Source of the DNA: Pedobacter alluvionis
Lineage (GTDB): Bacteria > Bacteroidota > Bacteroidia > Sphingobacteriales > Sphingobacteriaceae
Length of the DNA: 64,000 nucleotides
Assembly: GCF_003664035.1 (NCBI RefSeq)
Contig: NZ_RCCK01000011.1
Span: 310,001-374,000 of the forward strand
Direction: 5' to 3'
Positions 17,138 to 25,388 of the stretch are shown here, piece by piece. Below the pieces are notes generated by a model. That model made no database searches, had not been told where the DNA came from, and saw nothing but the letters and a program-made list of their open reading frames with translations. Position 1 is the first letter of the stretch; every line of letters starts with the position of its first letter. Made by a program: the position numbers and the translations under genes.

Positions 17138-18295
17138 TTACATTCCATCCTTTTTCATTTTAAACAACTTGAAATCCTGTTTATAGGTCAAAAAGAAGGA
17201 GTGGTTAAACTGAAGTTGTTTATCGGTATGATCAAGATCGATATGCGGTTCGAAACGCACATCAAGGTATAAATGTGGGATTAACTCTTTTTGGTAAGCA
17301 TAACGCAATGAAACAATGTTTCTTGAACTTTGTCTCAAGCCCGGACTGTACAGGTTATCTGAAACCGATTCATAAAGTGGCATACCTTTAATTGAAATAA
17401 AATTATTGCCCTTCCAGTAAGAGGCCACCAAACTTCCCCATTTACTTTCTACACCAGCATTTAACCATAAACCAAAACCACCTTGGTAAGCCCTTCTTTT
17501 ATCTGGAGAGAAATCTTTGTAAACGGCAATATAGTTATCGGTATATACCTGTTTAATATTAGCATTAATGTCTTTATGCAGCTTTATACCTGTTGCGCCA
17601 TTAAACATGGTGGTAATCGGGATTTCTTTTAAAACATCAATTTGCCCGCCCTGATGGAAAGCCAAAAACTGTGCAGGAATACTTAACTTCCAATCATCAT
17701 TTTTGATTAAAAAACTTTCGGTTGATAAACCACCAATAATTTCTTCTTTAGCCGGATCACCTTTGTAGATCATTTTTTGCCAGGCAATCCAGGCATCTAA
17801 AGTAAATTTCTTGCGTTCTACCAATAATTGTGTTCCATATTCAATCGGCGTAGTTAATGTTCTTTCGAAATCGTATAAAGGTTCAATATATTTATGCTGA
17901 ATGTTTCCTTCTAAACTCCCAAAAATTAAGGTGAGGTTACGCTTATGGTATTTTACGCTAAATAATGGTTTGGCATCAGAAATTCCGTTCCGCCCGAAAT
18001 CTTTTCTGATAAAAGCACCAGCAGTAATGGCGAGGTTTGGATGTGCATAATAAACGATCTGCGGCTGCAATTGCGTTCCGTACAAAGTATAGCCATCATG
18101 AAAATCGTTGGTATACTCGTAATTACGGACGTAATTTAAATTGTAGAAATTGAAGTGAACCTCATTGGTTAAGCTGCTATCAGGACGGATCCTGTTTTCG
18201 AAGGCCGATTGATTAAACTGTGCCGAAGCAAAATAAGAACTAAAAAGAAAAGTTATCAGTAGTAAGGACTTTTTCAGGTCCGGGGTTGTAAACAT
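17138..18295 (-). CDS. Probable outer-membrane protein of unknown function
   Basis: A 385-residue exported protein with signal peptide LLLITFLFSSYFASAQ. The body is rich in aromatic alternating strands (YYAHPNLAITAGAFIRKDFG, WKLSIPAQFLAFHQGG, LYLDVRFEPHIDLDH) and ends near YKQDFKLFKMKKDGM. This suggests a beta-barrel or porin-like fold. I do not recognise the family. A TAAATTTG promoter-like box lies 20 bases upstream of the ATG. Monocistronic by spacing. Confidence 0.72.
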   Translation of the reverse strand: MFTTPDLKKSLLLITFLFSSYFASAQFNQSAFENRIRPDSSLTNEVHFNFYNLNYVRNYEYTNDFHDGYTLYGTQLQPQIVYYAHPNLAITAGAFIRKDFGRNGISDAKPLFSVKYHKRNLTLIFGSLEGNIQHKYIEPLYDFERTLTTPIEYGTQLLVERKKFTLDAWIAWQKMIYKGDPAKEEIIGGLSTESFLIKNDDWKLSIPAQFLAFHQGGQIDVLKEIPITTMFNGATGIKLHKDINANIKQVYTDNYIAVYKDFSPDKRRAYQGGFGLWLNAGVESKWGSLVASYWKGNNFISIKGMPLYESVSDNLYSPGLRQSSRNIVSLRYAYQKELIPHLYLDVRFEPHIDLDHTDKQLQFNHSFFLTYKQDFKLFKMKKDGM

Positions 18296-18314
18296 GCGCT
18301 TGGATTTTATCGCC

Positions 18315-18322
18315 CAAATTTA
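18315..18322 (-). promoter_or_regulatory. Candidate Bacteroidota -7 box (TAAATTTG)
   Basis: On the minus strand TAAATTTG matches the TAnnTTTG consensus known for Bacteroidota primary sigma promoters. It is placed 20 bases before the start of the gene at 17138-18295. No clear TTG -33 element is seen. Confidence 0.4.
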
Positions 18323-18485
18323 GAATAGTTTTTGGTTTATTTAAATGAAGAGTTTATGAAGTTTACGAAAAGGAAACAAAATTGCTGGCTGGTTGACAAC
18401 CAAGGCACAAAGAACACAAAGTTTTTTTACAACGTCTATAATTACCAGATAGCATTATTGTGACTAATGTCTTTGTGGTAAAAGA

Positions 18486-19046
18486 CTATTCACCGCGCTT
18501 TTTCCGATAGTTTTTATACAATTTAACGGCGATCATAATGACCATGGCAACCCCCATAATGCCAATTAAACCGTAAATCCAGTTGATTGCACTTTTTAAG
18601 ATCACTACAAATACAATGGCGATCATAAAAATAGTGGCCAGCTCACGCCACAACCTCAACTGAAAGCTGGTTAGTTTGTAATGATCGTTTTTAAGCTGTT
18701 TAACGATGTTTTGACAAATGAAATGATAAATGAGCAATCCAACAACAAAACCTAGCTTTACCCACATCCAATTGGCTTGAAGCAAGTCTGGATTTAAAGT
18801 AAGCATAAATACACCCGCTAAAACGGAAATAATCATGGCCGGGGTAGCAATAATCTTCCATAAAGTAGCTTCCATTTTAACAAACTGTTTTTGGAGGATA
18901 CTTTTTTCAGGCTCAGGTTTATCGTTTGCTTCTGTGTGGTAAATAAAAAGACTTAAAATATAAAATAAACCAGCCATCCAGCTAATTACAAACACAATGT
19001 GTACAGCTTTAAAATATTGGTAAAATGGCAATAAGCTTTCGATCAT
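18486..19046 (-). CDS. hemJ: HemJ-type protoporphyrinogen IX oxidase (CopD-like membrane protein)
   Basis: A 186-residue membrane protein with four to five hydrophobic helices. The N-terminal FKAVHIVFVISWMAGLFY matches the conserved His-containing motif of the HemJ/UPF0093 family, and YHTEA follows. HemJ oxidises protoporphyrinogen IX in bacteria lacking HemG/HemY. Its position at the end of a heme biosynthesis cluster supports this role over a copper-related CopD function. Confidence 0.82.
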   Translation of the reverse strand: MIESLLPFYQYFKAVHIVFVISWMAGLFYILSLFIYHTEANDKPEPEKSILQKQFVKMEATLWKIIATPAMIISVLAGVFMLTLNPDLLQANWMWVKLGFVVGLLIYHFICQNIVKQLKNDHYKLTSFQLRLWRELATIFMIAIVFVVILKSAINWIYGLIGIMGVAMVIMIAVKLYKNYRKKRGE

Positions 19047-19060
19047 TTAATATAAAAGAG

Positions 19061-19207
19061 TTATAATTTCTGTGCAGCCTGCTCTTCAGAAATCTTTTGT
19101 AATCCAGAATCATCTTCTTGAAGCAACAGTATCCGCTCAATCAATTCATCTGCAGAAAATTCATCTGGCATCTCTTTCAACATATCTATAACTTCGATCT
19201 TCTTCAT
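19061..19207 (-). CDS. 48-residue antitoxin-like small protein, no toxin partner seen
   Basis: The ATG at 19205-19207 opens a 48-codon frame beginning MKKIEVIDMLKEMPDEFSAD and continuing ELIERILLLQEDDSG. This acidic N-terminus resembles the short antitoxin-like proteins that precede RelE/ParE toxins in Bacteroidota. Here the C-terminus stops early (SEEQAAQKL-stop) and the next gene is hemJ, not a toxin. It lies between hemE and hemJ on the same strand. It could be an orphan antitoxin, a decayed module or an unrelated small protein. Confidence 0.55.
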   Translation of the reverse strand: MKKIEVIDMLKEMPDEFSADELIERILLLQEDDSGLQKISEEQAAQKL

Positions 19208-19277
19208 TAGAAAAATTTTTAGAATAAGTAGCCCTATATATCCAAATATAACAATTCGGGTTCGCTGTTCAAAGTCC

Positions 19278-19299
19278 CCTTTAGGGGATTTAGGGGTTA
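19278..19299 (-). repeat. 22-nt TAACCCCTAAATCCCC element forming the hemE stop codon
   Basis: Identical over 22 bases to 14454-14475. The TAA at its start is the hemE stop codon. Here it continues into GGGGACTTT, forming a TCCCCTTTAGGGGA-type partial palindrome. Confidence 0.8.
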
Positions 19300-20322
19300 A
19301 TACCTAAACTCCTTCACTACCTCAATGGCATACTTCACATTATCGAAAGGAATATCTGGCATAATACCATGACCTAAATTGAAGATAAATCCTTCAGTAC
19401 CACGCATGCGTTCGAATAACTTGTGGATTTGTGCTTTAATTACTGCTTTATCTGCGTATAAAATATGTGGATCTAAATTTCCCTGAACAGCAATACCAGC
19501 TGGCAAAGCATTTTTAATGTTCAATAAATCTGCATTCCAGTCAACTGAAATTACGTCTGGTTTAGCCTCTGCCATAATTGGTGCAAAAACCGAACTTCCT
19601 TTACAAAAAGAAATTACCGGAATATCTTTCCTATTCAAGTTGGCAATAATTTCCTGGATATAACGGTGAGAAAACTCCTGATAATCATTCCATGATAAAG
19701 CAAGCGCCCAACTATCGAAAATCTGAACTGCATTAACTCCAGCAGCAATCTGAAGGTTCAGATAATCGGCCGTTACTTTAGCAATTTTAGCCAAAAGTTT
19801 ATGCGCCAGTTCTGGTTGGTTGTGTATAAAGAGTTTGGTTAATTTAAAATCTTTAGATGAACCTCCTTCAATTAAATAACTCATTACCGTAAATGGTGCA
19901 CCAGCAAAGCCAATTAAAGGAATGTCTCCATTTAAGCGTTGTTGAATCACTTTAATGGCATCAGCTACATACTGCAATTCGTCAAGACAATCAACATTTA
20001 GATTTTCGATATCCTGCGCGGTACGTACAGGGTTTGCAAACTTTGGACCAACACCTTGTGTGAAACTTAAATCACCTCCCATGGCCTCTCCGGTTACCAG
20101 AATATCACAGAATAAAATTGCGGCATCAATTCCCAATAAATCAACAGGTAACATCGTTACGTCGGCTGCAATTTCGGGAGTCTTACACATCTCTAAAAAA
20201 GAGTATTTGTTTTTAATTTCCCAATATTGTGGCATAAAACGGCCTGCCTGACGCATCATCCACACTGGCGGGCGTTCGGTTTGTTTTGAAAATGCAGCGT
20301 CTAAAAATAAGTTATTCTTCAT
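19297..20322 (-). CDS. hemE: Uroporphyrinogen decarboxylase
   Basis: It decarboxylates uroporphyrinogen III to coproporphyrinogen III in heme synthesis. Start chosen at 20322 (MKNNLFLDAAFSKQ), leaving the conserved PPVWMMRQAGRFMPQYWE at about 20-37; seven extra codons upstream look spurious. The 341 residues match HemE. FCDILVTGEAMGG, GFAGAPFTVMSYLIEGG and FNLGHGIMPD are all family motifs. It follows the TPR protein gene across a terminator. Confidence 0.96.
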   Translation of the reverse strand: MKNNLFLDAAFSKQTERPPVWMMRQAGRFMPQYWEIKNKYSFLEMCKTPEIAADVTMLPVDLLGIDAAILFCDILVTGEAMGGDLSFTQGVGPKFANPVRTAQDIENLNVDCLDELQYVADAIKVIQQRLNGDIPLIGFAGAPFTVMSYLIEGGSSKDFKLTKLFIHNQPELAHKLLAKIAKVTADYLNLQIAAGVNAVQIFDSWALALSWNDYQEFSHRYIQEIIANLNRKDIPVISFCKGSSVFAPIMAEAKPDVISVDWNADLLNIKNALPAGIAVQGNLDPHILYADKAVIKAQIHKLFERMRGTEGFIFNLGHGIMPDIPFDNVKYAIEVVKEFRY

Positions 20323-20348
20323 GATTTGTATCTGGTGTCGCACTACGC

Positions 20349-20424
20349 GTCATGCTGATCCGATAGCTATCGGATTTATTTCAGCATCTTTTTTTAGATC
20401 CTGAACTGAATTCAGGATGACGAA
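20349..20424. repeat. Repeat with nested palindromes upstream of hemE
   Basis: Contains TCATGCTGATCCGATAGCTA with the perfect palindrome CCGATAGCTATCGG, then TTCAGCATCTT, then TCCTGAACTGAATTCAGGA followed by TGACG. Same family of GTCATGCTGA words as elsewhere, with a different centre. It occupies most of the hemE upstream region. Confidence 0.6.
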
Positions 20425-20458
20425 TGGCTTAAAATTTAATTGGGCAAAGGTATTAAAT

Positions 20459-20504
20459 AAAAAAAAAACGAAGTACCTTTTTATCAAAAACTGGTGCTTC
20501 GTTT
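20459..20504 (-). terminator. Terminator after the TPR protein gene
   Basis: On the minus strand AAACGAAGCACC pairs with GGTACTTCGTTT (one mismatch) and is followed by a T-run of about eight. It lies 23 bases after the TPR gene stop and suggests that hemE is transcribed separately. Confidence 0.7.
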
Positions 20505-20526
20505 ATTCAAAACGACAATAGTCCTA

Positions 20527-21042
20527 TTATATTTTGCTTATTTCTTTTTCAATCTTAACGATAATGTCTTTCGAGCGTTGCGATTCGGCAAGTTCCTTAG
20601 CCAATTTAGTATAAGCTTCGGCCCTTTCTCTGTCTTTCTTCCGCAAAGCGAGATTAGCCAAATGAATCAGCACATACGATTTCTCGTTTTTTCCGCCCAC
20701 CGGAAAACGACTCGCCAACTGAAAGTGATATTCAGCCTTATCGTAGTCTTCTTCCTTCAAAGCCATATTGCCTTGCATAAATTCGTAATAACCCCTTCGA
20801 TTTTTAGCTAAGCGCTCTGGCTTAACCACCTCTGCCAATAAGGCTTTGGTTTTACCGAATTCGTTATTTTTGAAATGTTTCGATGCCATCAAAACTGAAC
20901 TATGCTTAAAATGGCTCCAAACAACAAAAGCAAATAAAAGCCCTGAGACAGCGGCTAACTGGTATTGATTGTAAAAAATACAAACCAACGCAGCCAGCAC
21001 AAAAACTGCCATTAAAGCATATCTGCCTTTATTATTGTACAT
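20527..21042 (-). CDS. Membrane-anchored TPR-like protein
   Basis: 171 residues. Two N-terminal hydrophobic segments (YALMAVFVLAALVCIFY and LAAVSGLLFAFVVW), then about 110 residues of helical pairs with TPR-like spacing (YYEFMQGNMALKEEDYDKAE, then AYTKLAKELAES). It overlaps the response regulator gene by one base (TAATG), so it is translationally coupled to the two-component pair. Role unknown; perhaps an accessory to the sensor. Confidence 0.75.
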   Translation of the reverse strand: MYNNKGRYALMAVFVLAALVCIFYNQYQLAAVSGLLFAFVVWSHFKHSSVLMASKHFKNNEFGKTKALLAEVVKPERLAKNRRGYYEFMQGNMALKEEDYDKAEYHFQLASRFPVGGKNEKSYVLIHLANLALRKKDRERAEAYTKLAKELAESQRSKDIIVKIEKEISKI

Positions 21043-21746
21043 TAATGACTATCAGTAAATTTATAGCCTACACCACGAATAGAGTGGAAATAAACAGGAT
21101 TTTTTTGATCTGGTTCGAAATACTTACGGAACGTTAAAATGAAGTTATCAATCGTTCTGGTTGACGGGTAAACATCATAATTCCAAACGGTTTCTAAAAT
21201 CTGCTCTCTCGAAACTGCATCGTTTTTACGCTCGATCAACAGTTTCAACAACATCGTTTCTTTTTTGGTTAATGGTGTGATGGTACCATCATCATGTTTC
21301 AATTCGAAAGAGTTAAAATAGATCGTTTTATCACCAATTTTGTAAGAATTCAATTCTTTTAAATCGTCAGATTTTAAACTGCGTTTAACCAAAATACCCA
21401 CACGAAGAATTAATTCTTCTAAGTTAAATGGTTTAACCAAATAATCGTCAGCTCCTTTTTTCAAACCTAAAACACGGTCTTCTGAAGTGTTTTTAGCTGT
21501 TAAAAACATAATCGGAACTTCTGCATTCTCTAAACGGATTGTTTCGCAAACCTGGAAGCCATCCATTTCAGGCAACATTACATCTAAAATAATTAGATTA
21601 AAGCGTTCTTCTTTAAAAATTTTAAGAGCGGTTTTGCCATCTTTAACGGCGTGAACTTTATAACCCTCAAGTTCGAGGTTTAATTTGATAGCATCTAACA
21701 AGTGATCCTCGTCTTCTACCAATAGAATTCTTAATTTTTGTGACAT
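21042..21746 (-). CDS. OmpR-family response regulator
   Basis: 234 residues: a receiver domain at 1-120 with phosphoacceptor Asp55 (LIILDVMLPEMDG) and conserved Lys (LVKPF), then a winged-helix DNA-binding domain at 135-234 (TKKETMLLKLLIERK, ending RGVGYKF). Similar to RprY-type regulators of Bacteroidota. It follows the histidine kinase gene by 8 bases and is embedded in the heme cluster. Confidence 0.93.
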   Translation of the reverse strand: MSQKLRILLVEDEDHLLDAIKLNLELEGYKVHAVKDGKTALKIFKEERFNLIILDVMLPEMDGFQVCETIRLENAEVPIMFLTAKNTSEDRVLGLKKGADDYLVKPFNLEELILRVGILVKRSLKSDDLKELNSYKIGDKTIYFNSFELKHDDGTITPLTKKETMLLKLLIERKNDAVSREQILETVWNYDVYPSTRTIDNFILTFRKYFEPDQKNPVYFHSIRGVGYKFTDSH

Positions 21747-21754
21747 AATTGAGA

Positions 21755-22621
21755 TTAACTAAATGTTACTTCAAAAATACTTCCTCGAGGCAAATTGTCT
21801 TTTACTGTAATATCTGCATCATGGTATTGTAAAACCTCTTTCACAATAAACAAGCCTAAACCTGTTCCTTTCGCTTTTCTGACATTCTCGTTACCAACGC
21901 GGTAAAACTTATCAAATATCAACATTTTTTCGGCATCTGAAATACCAGGCCCTTTATCTATAACACTTAAGTGAATATGGCCATCAACTTCGTTTAAATG
22001 CACATTTATCTCATCACATGGACTTGAATACTTAACTGCATTTTCGATCAAATTGGTTACAACTGACGATAAGGCAAATTTGTCACCCATTATCTGCAAA
22101 TTTGGCTGAATTTGAGCACTTATTAATTGTTCGTTGCCACAAGAGTGAACTTGTAACCGATCGGTAATTTTATATACCAACTCCGAAAAGTTAAATTCTT
22201 CTTTCGGAAAAGTGTAAGATCGGTTTTCGATTTTGGTGGCCAACAACATGTTTTCGACCAGATCATCCAAACGCTCTATATCTTTTAACGAATTATTTAA
22301 TAATGAAGTTTGCCTTGCCTTATCTAAATCTCTTTTAACAATAGTTTGGATTGAAAGTTTTATTGCCGCTAAAGGTGATTTAAGTTCGTGTGTAATCGAC
22401 ATTAAAAAGTTCTGTTGCTGTTCTCTTAATTTATCTTCACGTTTTAAGGATTGATGGAGAAAGTAGCCACCAATACAAAGCAAAAATACAAATACCGATC
22501 CTTCACCCATAATCATCGTCATGCGACTGGGTTGCAAACGCACCACCAATGTTCCCCACGAAATGAGTTGAATCATCGCATAAAGCAATAATGCGTAAAA
22601 TATAATTATAGATTTCTTCAT
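21755..22621 (-). CDS. Sensor histidine kinase with almost no extracellular domain
   Basis: 288 residues. Two membrane helices (about 5-27 and 42-57) are joined by a loop of about 14 residues, so there is no periplasmic sensor domain. The phosphoacceptor is His78 in SITHELKSPLAAIK, followed by the N box (NLIENAVKYS), G1 (DKGPGIS), F box (FDKFYR) and G2 (GTGLGLFIV). Topology suggests sensing within the membrane or from the cytoplasm. It lies directly downstream of hemL on the same strand. Confidence 0.92.
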   Translation of the reverse strand: MKKSIIIFYALLLYAMIQLISWGTLVVRLQPSRMTMIMGEGSVFVFLLCIGGYFLHQSLKREDKLREQQQNFLMSITHELKSPLAAIKLSIQTIVKRDLDKARQTSLLNNSLKDIERLDDLVENMLLATKIENRSYTFPKEEFNFSELVYKITDRLQVHSCGNEQLISAQIQPNLQIMGDKFALSSVVTNLIENAVKYSSPCDEINVHLNEVDGHIHLSVIDKGPGISDAEKMLIFDKFYRVGNENVRKAKGTGLGLFIVKEVLQYHDADITVKDNLPRGSIFEVTFS

Positions 22622-22735
22622 TTATCGATTTTTCCTGCGGTTTGATTACACAGATTGGGTGATTACACAGATTATTTTTCTCCATGGTTCGTGTCTCCAC
22701 TAACCATCGCACAGTATCATATAATGGGTTAAAAG

Positions 22736-24106
22736 CTACTTCTTAAATACCAAATCTAATGCTTCAAAAATAGCTCTTTTCGCTTTCTCCAATTCAACCT
22801 TTGTATGTGCTGAAGATACGAAACCAACTTCGTATCCCGATGGACCTAAATAAATCCCTCTATTCAATAACTCCCGGTGCATCACTTTGAATTTCTCCAT
22901 GCTTCCAGCATCGATGTCATCAGCCGATTGGATTTTATCCTTATCGGTAAAAGCAAACCAGAAAATAGATCCAATGGTGAATACTTTAAATTTATAGTTA
23001 CGCGCGGTGGCAAATCGCTGAATACTGGCTACAAATTCTTGTGCCTTATTATTCAGATCTTTGTAAAAACCCGACTTATTTAATTCTGTTAAAGTGGCAA
23101 TTCCAGCTGCCATAGCCACAGGATTCCCAGATAAAGTTCCTGCCTGGTATACACCACCGTCAGGAGAAATATGCGCCATAATTTCAGCGCGCGCACCATA
23201 CATCCCAACGGGTAATCCACCTCCAATGATTTTGCCATAAGTAACAATATCAGGCGTAACACCATAATGTGCTGCTGCTCCTTCAAAACCTACCCTGAAA
23301 CCAGTAATTACTTCGTCAAAAATTAAAAGCGAACCATTATCGGTACAAATTTTACGCAAAAAATGAATGTATTCTTCATCTTGCATGATTAAACCGTTAT
23401 TCGCCGGAATACCTTCGATAATTACTGCAGCAATCTGATCTTTAAACTGCGCAAAAGCTTGTTCGATAGCTGTTTTATCATTTAAAGGAATCACAATGGT
23501 TTCCTCTGCAAAAGATTTTGGTACACCTGCTGAAGAAGTTTCTCCAAAAGTAACCAGACCAGAACCTGCTTTAACTAAAAGCGAATCGCTATGGCCATGG
23601 TAACAACCTTCAAATTTTAAAATCTTATCCCGACTGGTAAATCCACGTGCCAAACGAATTGCCGACATTACCGCTTCGGTACCTGAACTGGTGAAGCGGA
23701 TCTTTTCAACAAAACGGTTGTTTTTAATAATCAGCTCAGCCAATTCATTTTCTAAAGCCGTTGGCGCACCAAAGCTCATTCCATTCTGCATCACCTCGGT
23801 AACTTTTTCCCGGATTTTAGGATTGTTATGTCCTAAAATTAGTGGACCCCAGCTACCACAGAAATCGATAAACTGATTACCGTCGGCATCCCAGATAAAG
23901 CAGCCATCACCTTTTTCGATAAAAAGTGGCGTACCATAAACAGATTTAAAAGCTCTTACCGGAGAGTTTACCCCACCAGGGAAATACGTTTTTGATTTCT
24001 CGTACAATTCCGCAGATTTTACTCTAGAAATATCAGGTTTACTCCCTGTATTTACCGGAATATCGGCTTCGTTGCCTGAAAACATTTTCTTTAATGAATC
24101 TAACAT
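22736..24106 (-). CDS. hemL: Glutamate-1-semialdehyde 2,1-aminomutase
   Basis: A PLP enzyme that converts glutamate-1-semialdehyde to 5-aminolevulinate in the C5 pathway. The PLP lysine is Lys292 in TYGKIIGGGLPVG; FTSSGTEAVMSAIRLARG and FDEVITGFR bind the cofactor. At 456 residues it is about 28 longer than typical because of an N-terminal extension before KSKTYFPGGVNSPVRAF. Works with HemA in this cluster. The upstream spacer has an inverted pair of heptad arrays. Confidence 0.96.
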   Translation of the reverse strand: MLDSLKKMFSGNEADIPVNTGSKPDISRVKSAELYEKSKTYFPGGVNSPVRAFKSVYGTPLFIEKGDGCFIWDADGNQFIDFCGSWGPLILGHNNPKIREKVTEVMQNGMSFGAPTALENELAELIIKNNRFVEKIRFTSSGTEAVMSAIRLARGFTSRDKILKFEGCYHGHSDSLLVKAGSGLVTFGETSSAGVPKSFAEETIVIPLNDKTAIEQAFAQFKDQIAAVIIEGIPANNGLIMQDEEYIHFLRKICTDNGSLLIFDEVITGFRVGFEGAAAHYGVTPDIVTYGKIIGGGLPVGMYGARAEIMAHISPDGGVYQAGTLSGNPVAMAAGIATLTELNKSGFYKDLNNKAQEFVASIQRFATARNYKFKVFTIGSIFWFAFTDKDKIQSADDIDAGSMEKFKVMHRELLNRGIYLGPSGYEVGFVSSAHTKVELEKAKRAIFEALDLVFKK

Positions 24107-24113
24107 TTTTATT

Positions 24114-24199
24114 AAGCTAAAAGCTGAAAGACTAAAGCTTAAAGCGAAAAGTGAAGCGCTATAAAATAGCTTTGGTCTTTTGGCTTTAAGCTTTCAGCT
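24114..24199. repeat. Inverted pair of heptad arrays between hemB and hemL
   Basis: The left half on the plus strand reads AAAGCTG, AAAGACT, AAAGCTT, AAAGCGA, AAAGTGA. The right half (about 24170-24198) is its approximate reverse complement, with CTTTGGTCTTTTGGCTTTAA. The whole could fold into a long imperfect hairpin in the hemB-hemL transcript. Confidence 0.75.
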
Positions 24200-24203
24200 C
24201 AAA

Positions 24204-25172
24204 TTACATCCAATTGTTATTTAAAATATCTTTAATATGGTAAGTGGTAATAATGCTTGCACCTGCACGGGCAAAGGCATGCATGGTTTCCATTACTACT
24301 TTTTGTTCGTCTATCCAACCGCGTTCCGCAGCTGCTTTTACCATTGAGTATTCGCCAGATACATTGTAAACAGCAATTGGTAAATTGGTGTCTTGTTTTA
24401 ACCTTTGGATGATATCCAAATAAGCTAAACCCGGTTTCACCATTAACACATCAGCGCCTTCCTGTTCGTCCAGCTGCGCTTCTCTTAAAGCTTCCAGCGG
24501 GTTTCTGAAGTCCATCTGATAAGCTTTTCTATCGCCTTTGCTTGGTGCACAATCTGCTGCCTCCCTAAACGGGCCATAATATGCTGAAGCAAACTTGGTA
24601 GCATGACTCATAATAGCCGCATTTACAAAACCGTTTTCATCTAAAAGATTACGCATAGCTTCAATCCGGCCATCCATCATATCCGATGGTGCAAACATAT
24701 CAGCACCAGCTTCGGCATGAGTTAAAGCCATTTTAGCGATTACCTCAACTGTTTTATCATTTTGAACATAGTCGTTTTCTAAAATACCACAATGGCCATG
24801 GCTGGTATAAGAACAAACGCAAACATCAGTAATTACATATAAATCGTCACCGAATTGTTTTTTCAACTCGCGCACCGCCGTTGGCACTAAAGAATGATCA
24901 TGATAAGCAGATTTTGCATCTTCAGATTTTTCGTCGCCAACACCAAAAAGCATGATTTTGTTGAGTCCTTTTTTCAATCCTACTTCCACATCTTTTACCA
25001 AAGTATCAACCGAATAATGGTTTACACCTGGCATTGCATCAATGGCATGAATAACATTATTGCCCGGCACAACGAAATAAGGGTACACAAACATATCTTT
25101 CGATAACCTTGTTTCGGCTACCATCTCTCTCACTAACGGATTTTTCCGTAATCTTCGCGGACGATTTAACAT
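24204..25172 (-). CDS. hemB: Delta-aminolevulinic acid dehydratase (porphobilinogen synthase)
   Basis: Condenses two 5-aminolevulinate molecules to porphobilinogen. The 322 residues match the family. The active-site lysines are Lys193 (MSHATKFASAYYGPF) and Lys246 (DVLMVKPGLAYLD). The metal site has the zinc-type Cys pattern DVCVCSYTSHGHCG (Cys118, Cys120, Cys128), not the Mg-only Asp variant. The gene sits between hemCD and hemL. Confidence 0.96.
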   Translation of the reverse strand: MLNRPRRLRKNPLVREMVAETRLSKDMFVYPYFVVPGNNVIHAIDAMPGVNHYSVDTLVKDVEVGLKKGLNKIMLFGVGDEKSEDAKSAYHDHSLVPTAVRELKKQFGDDLYVITDVCVCSYTSHGHCGILENDYVQNDKTVEVIAKMALTHAEAGADMFAPSDMMDGRIEAMRNLLDENGFVNAAIMSHATKFASAYYGPFREAADCAPSKGDRKAYQMDFRNPLEALREAQLDEQEGADVLMVKPGLAYLDIIQRLKQDTNLPIAVYNVSGEYSMVKAAAERGWIDEQKVVMETMHAFARAGASIITTYHIKDILNNNWM

Positions 25173-25318
25173 TTTTTTTTCAAGTATTTAGTATAAGGAT
25201 TTGAAGTATCGAGATTTTAGTATCGAGTATCAAGGCCTGAATATCTTTTAATTTTTCCCTTATGGGGTGATTACACAGATTTTTGGATTTCACAGATGAT
25301 TTTCCGCTGAGATAATCA

Positions 25319-25388
25319 GCTTTGCGCTTTAGTCTTTCTGCCTTTTACCTTAAATCTTAAAACCTTCTACCTTTCCACCCTCTACCTT
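25319..25388 (-). repeat. Longest heptad array, overlapping the hemCD stop codon
   Basis: On the minus strand the array starts at the TAA stop of hemCD and runs about ten units: AAGGTAG, AGGGTGG, AAAGGTAG, AAGGTTT, TAAGATTT, AAGGTAA, AAGGCAG, AAAGACT, AAAGCGC, AAAGCTG. Two units have 8 bases. Confidence 0.75.
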
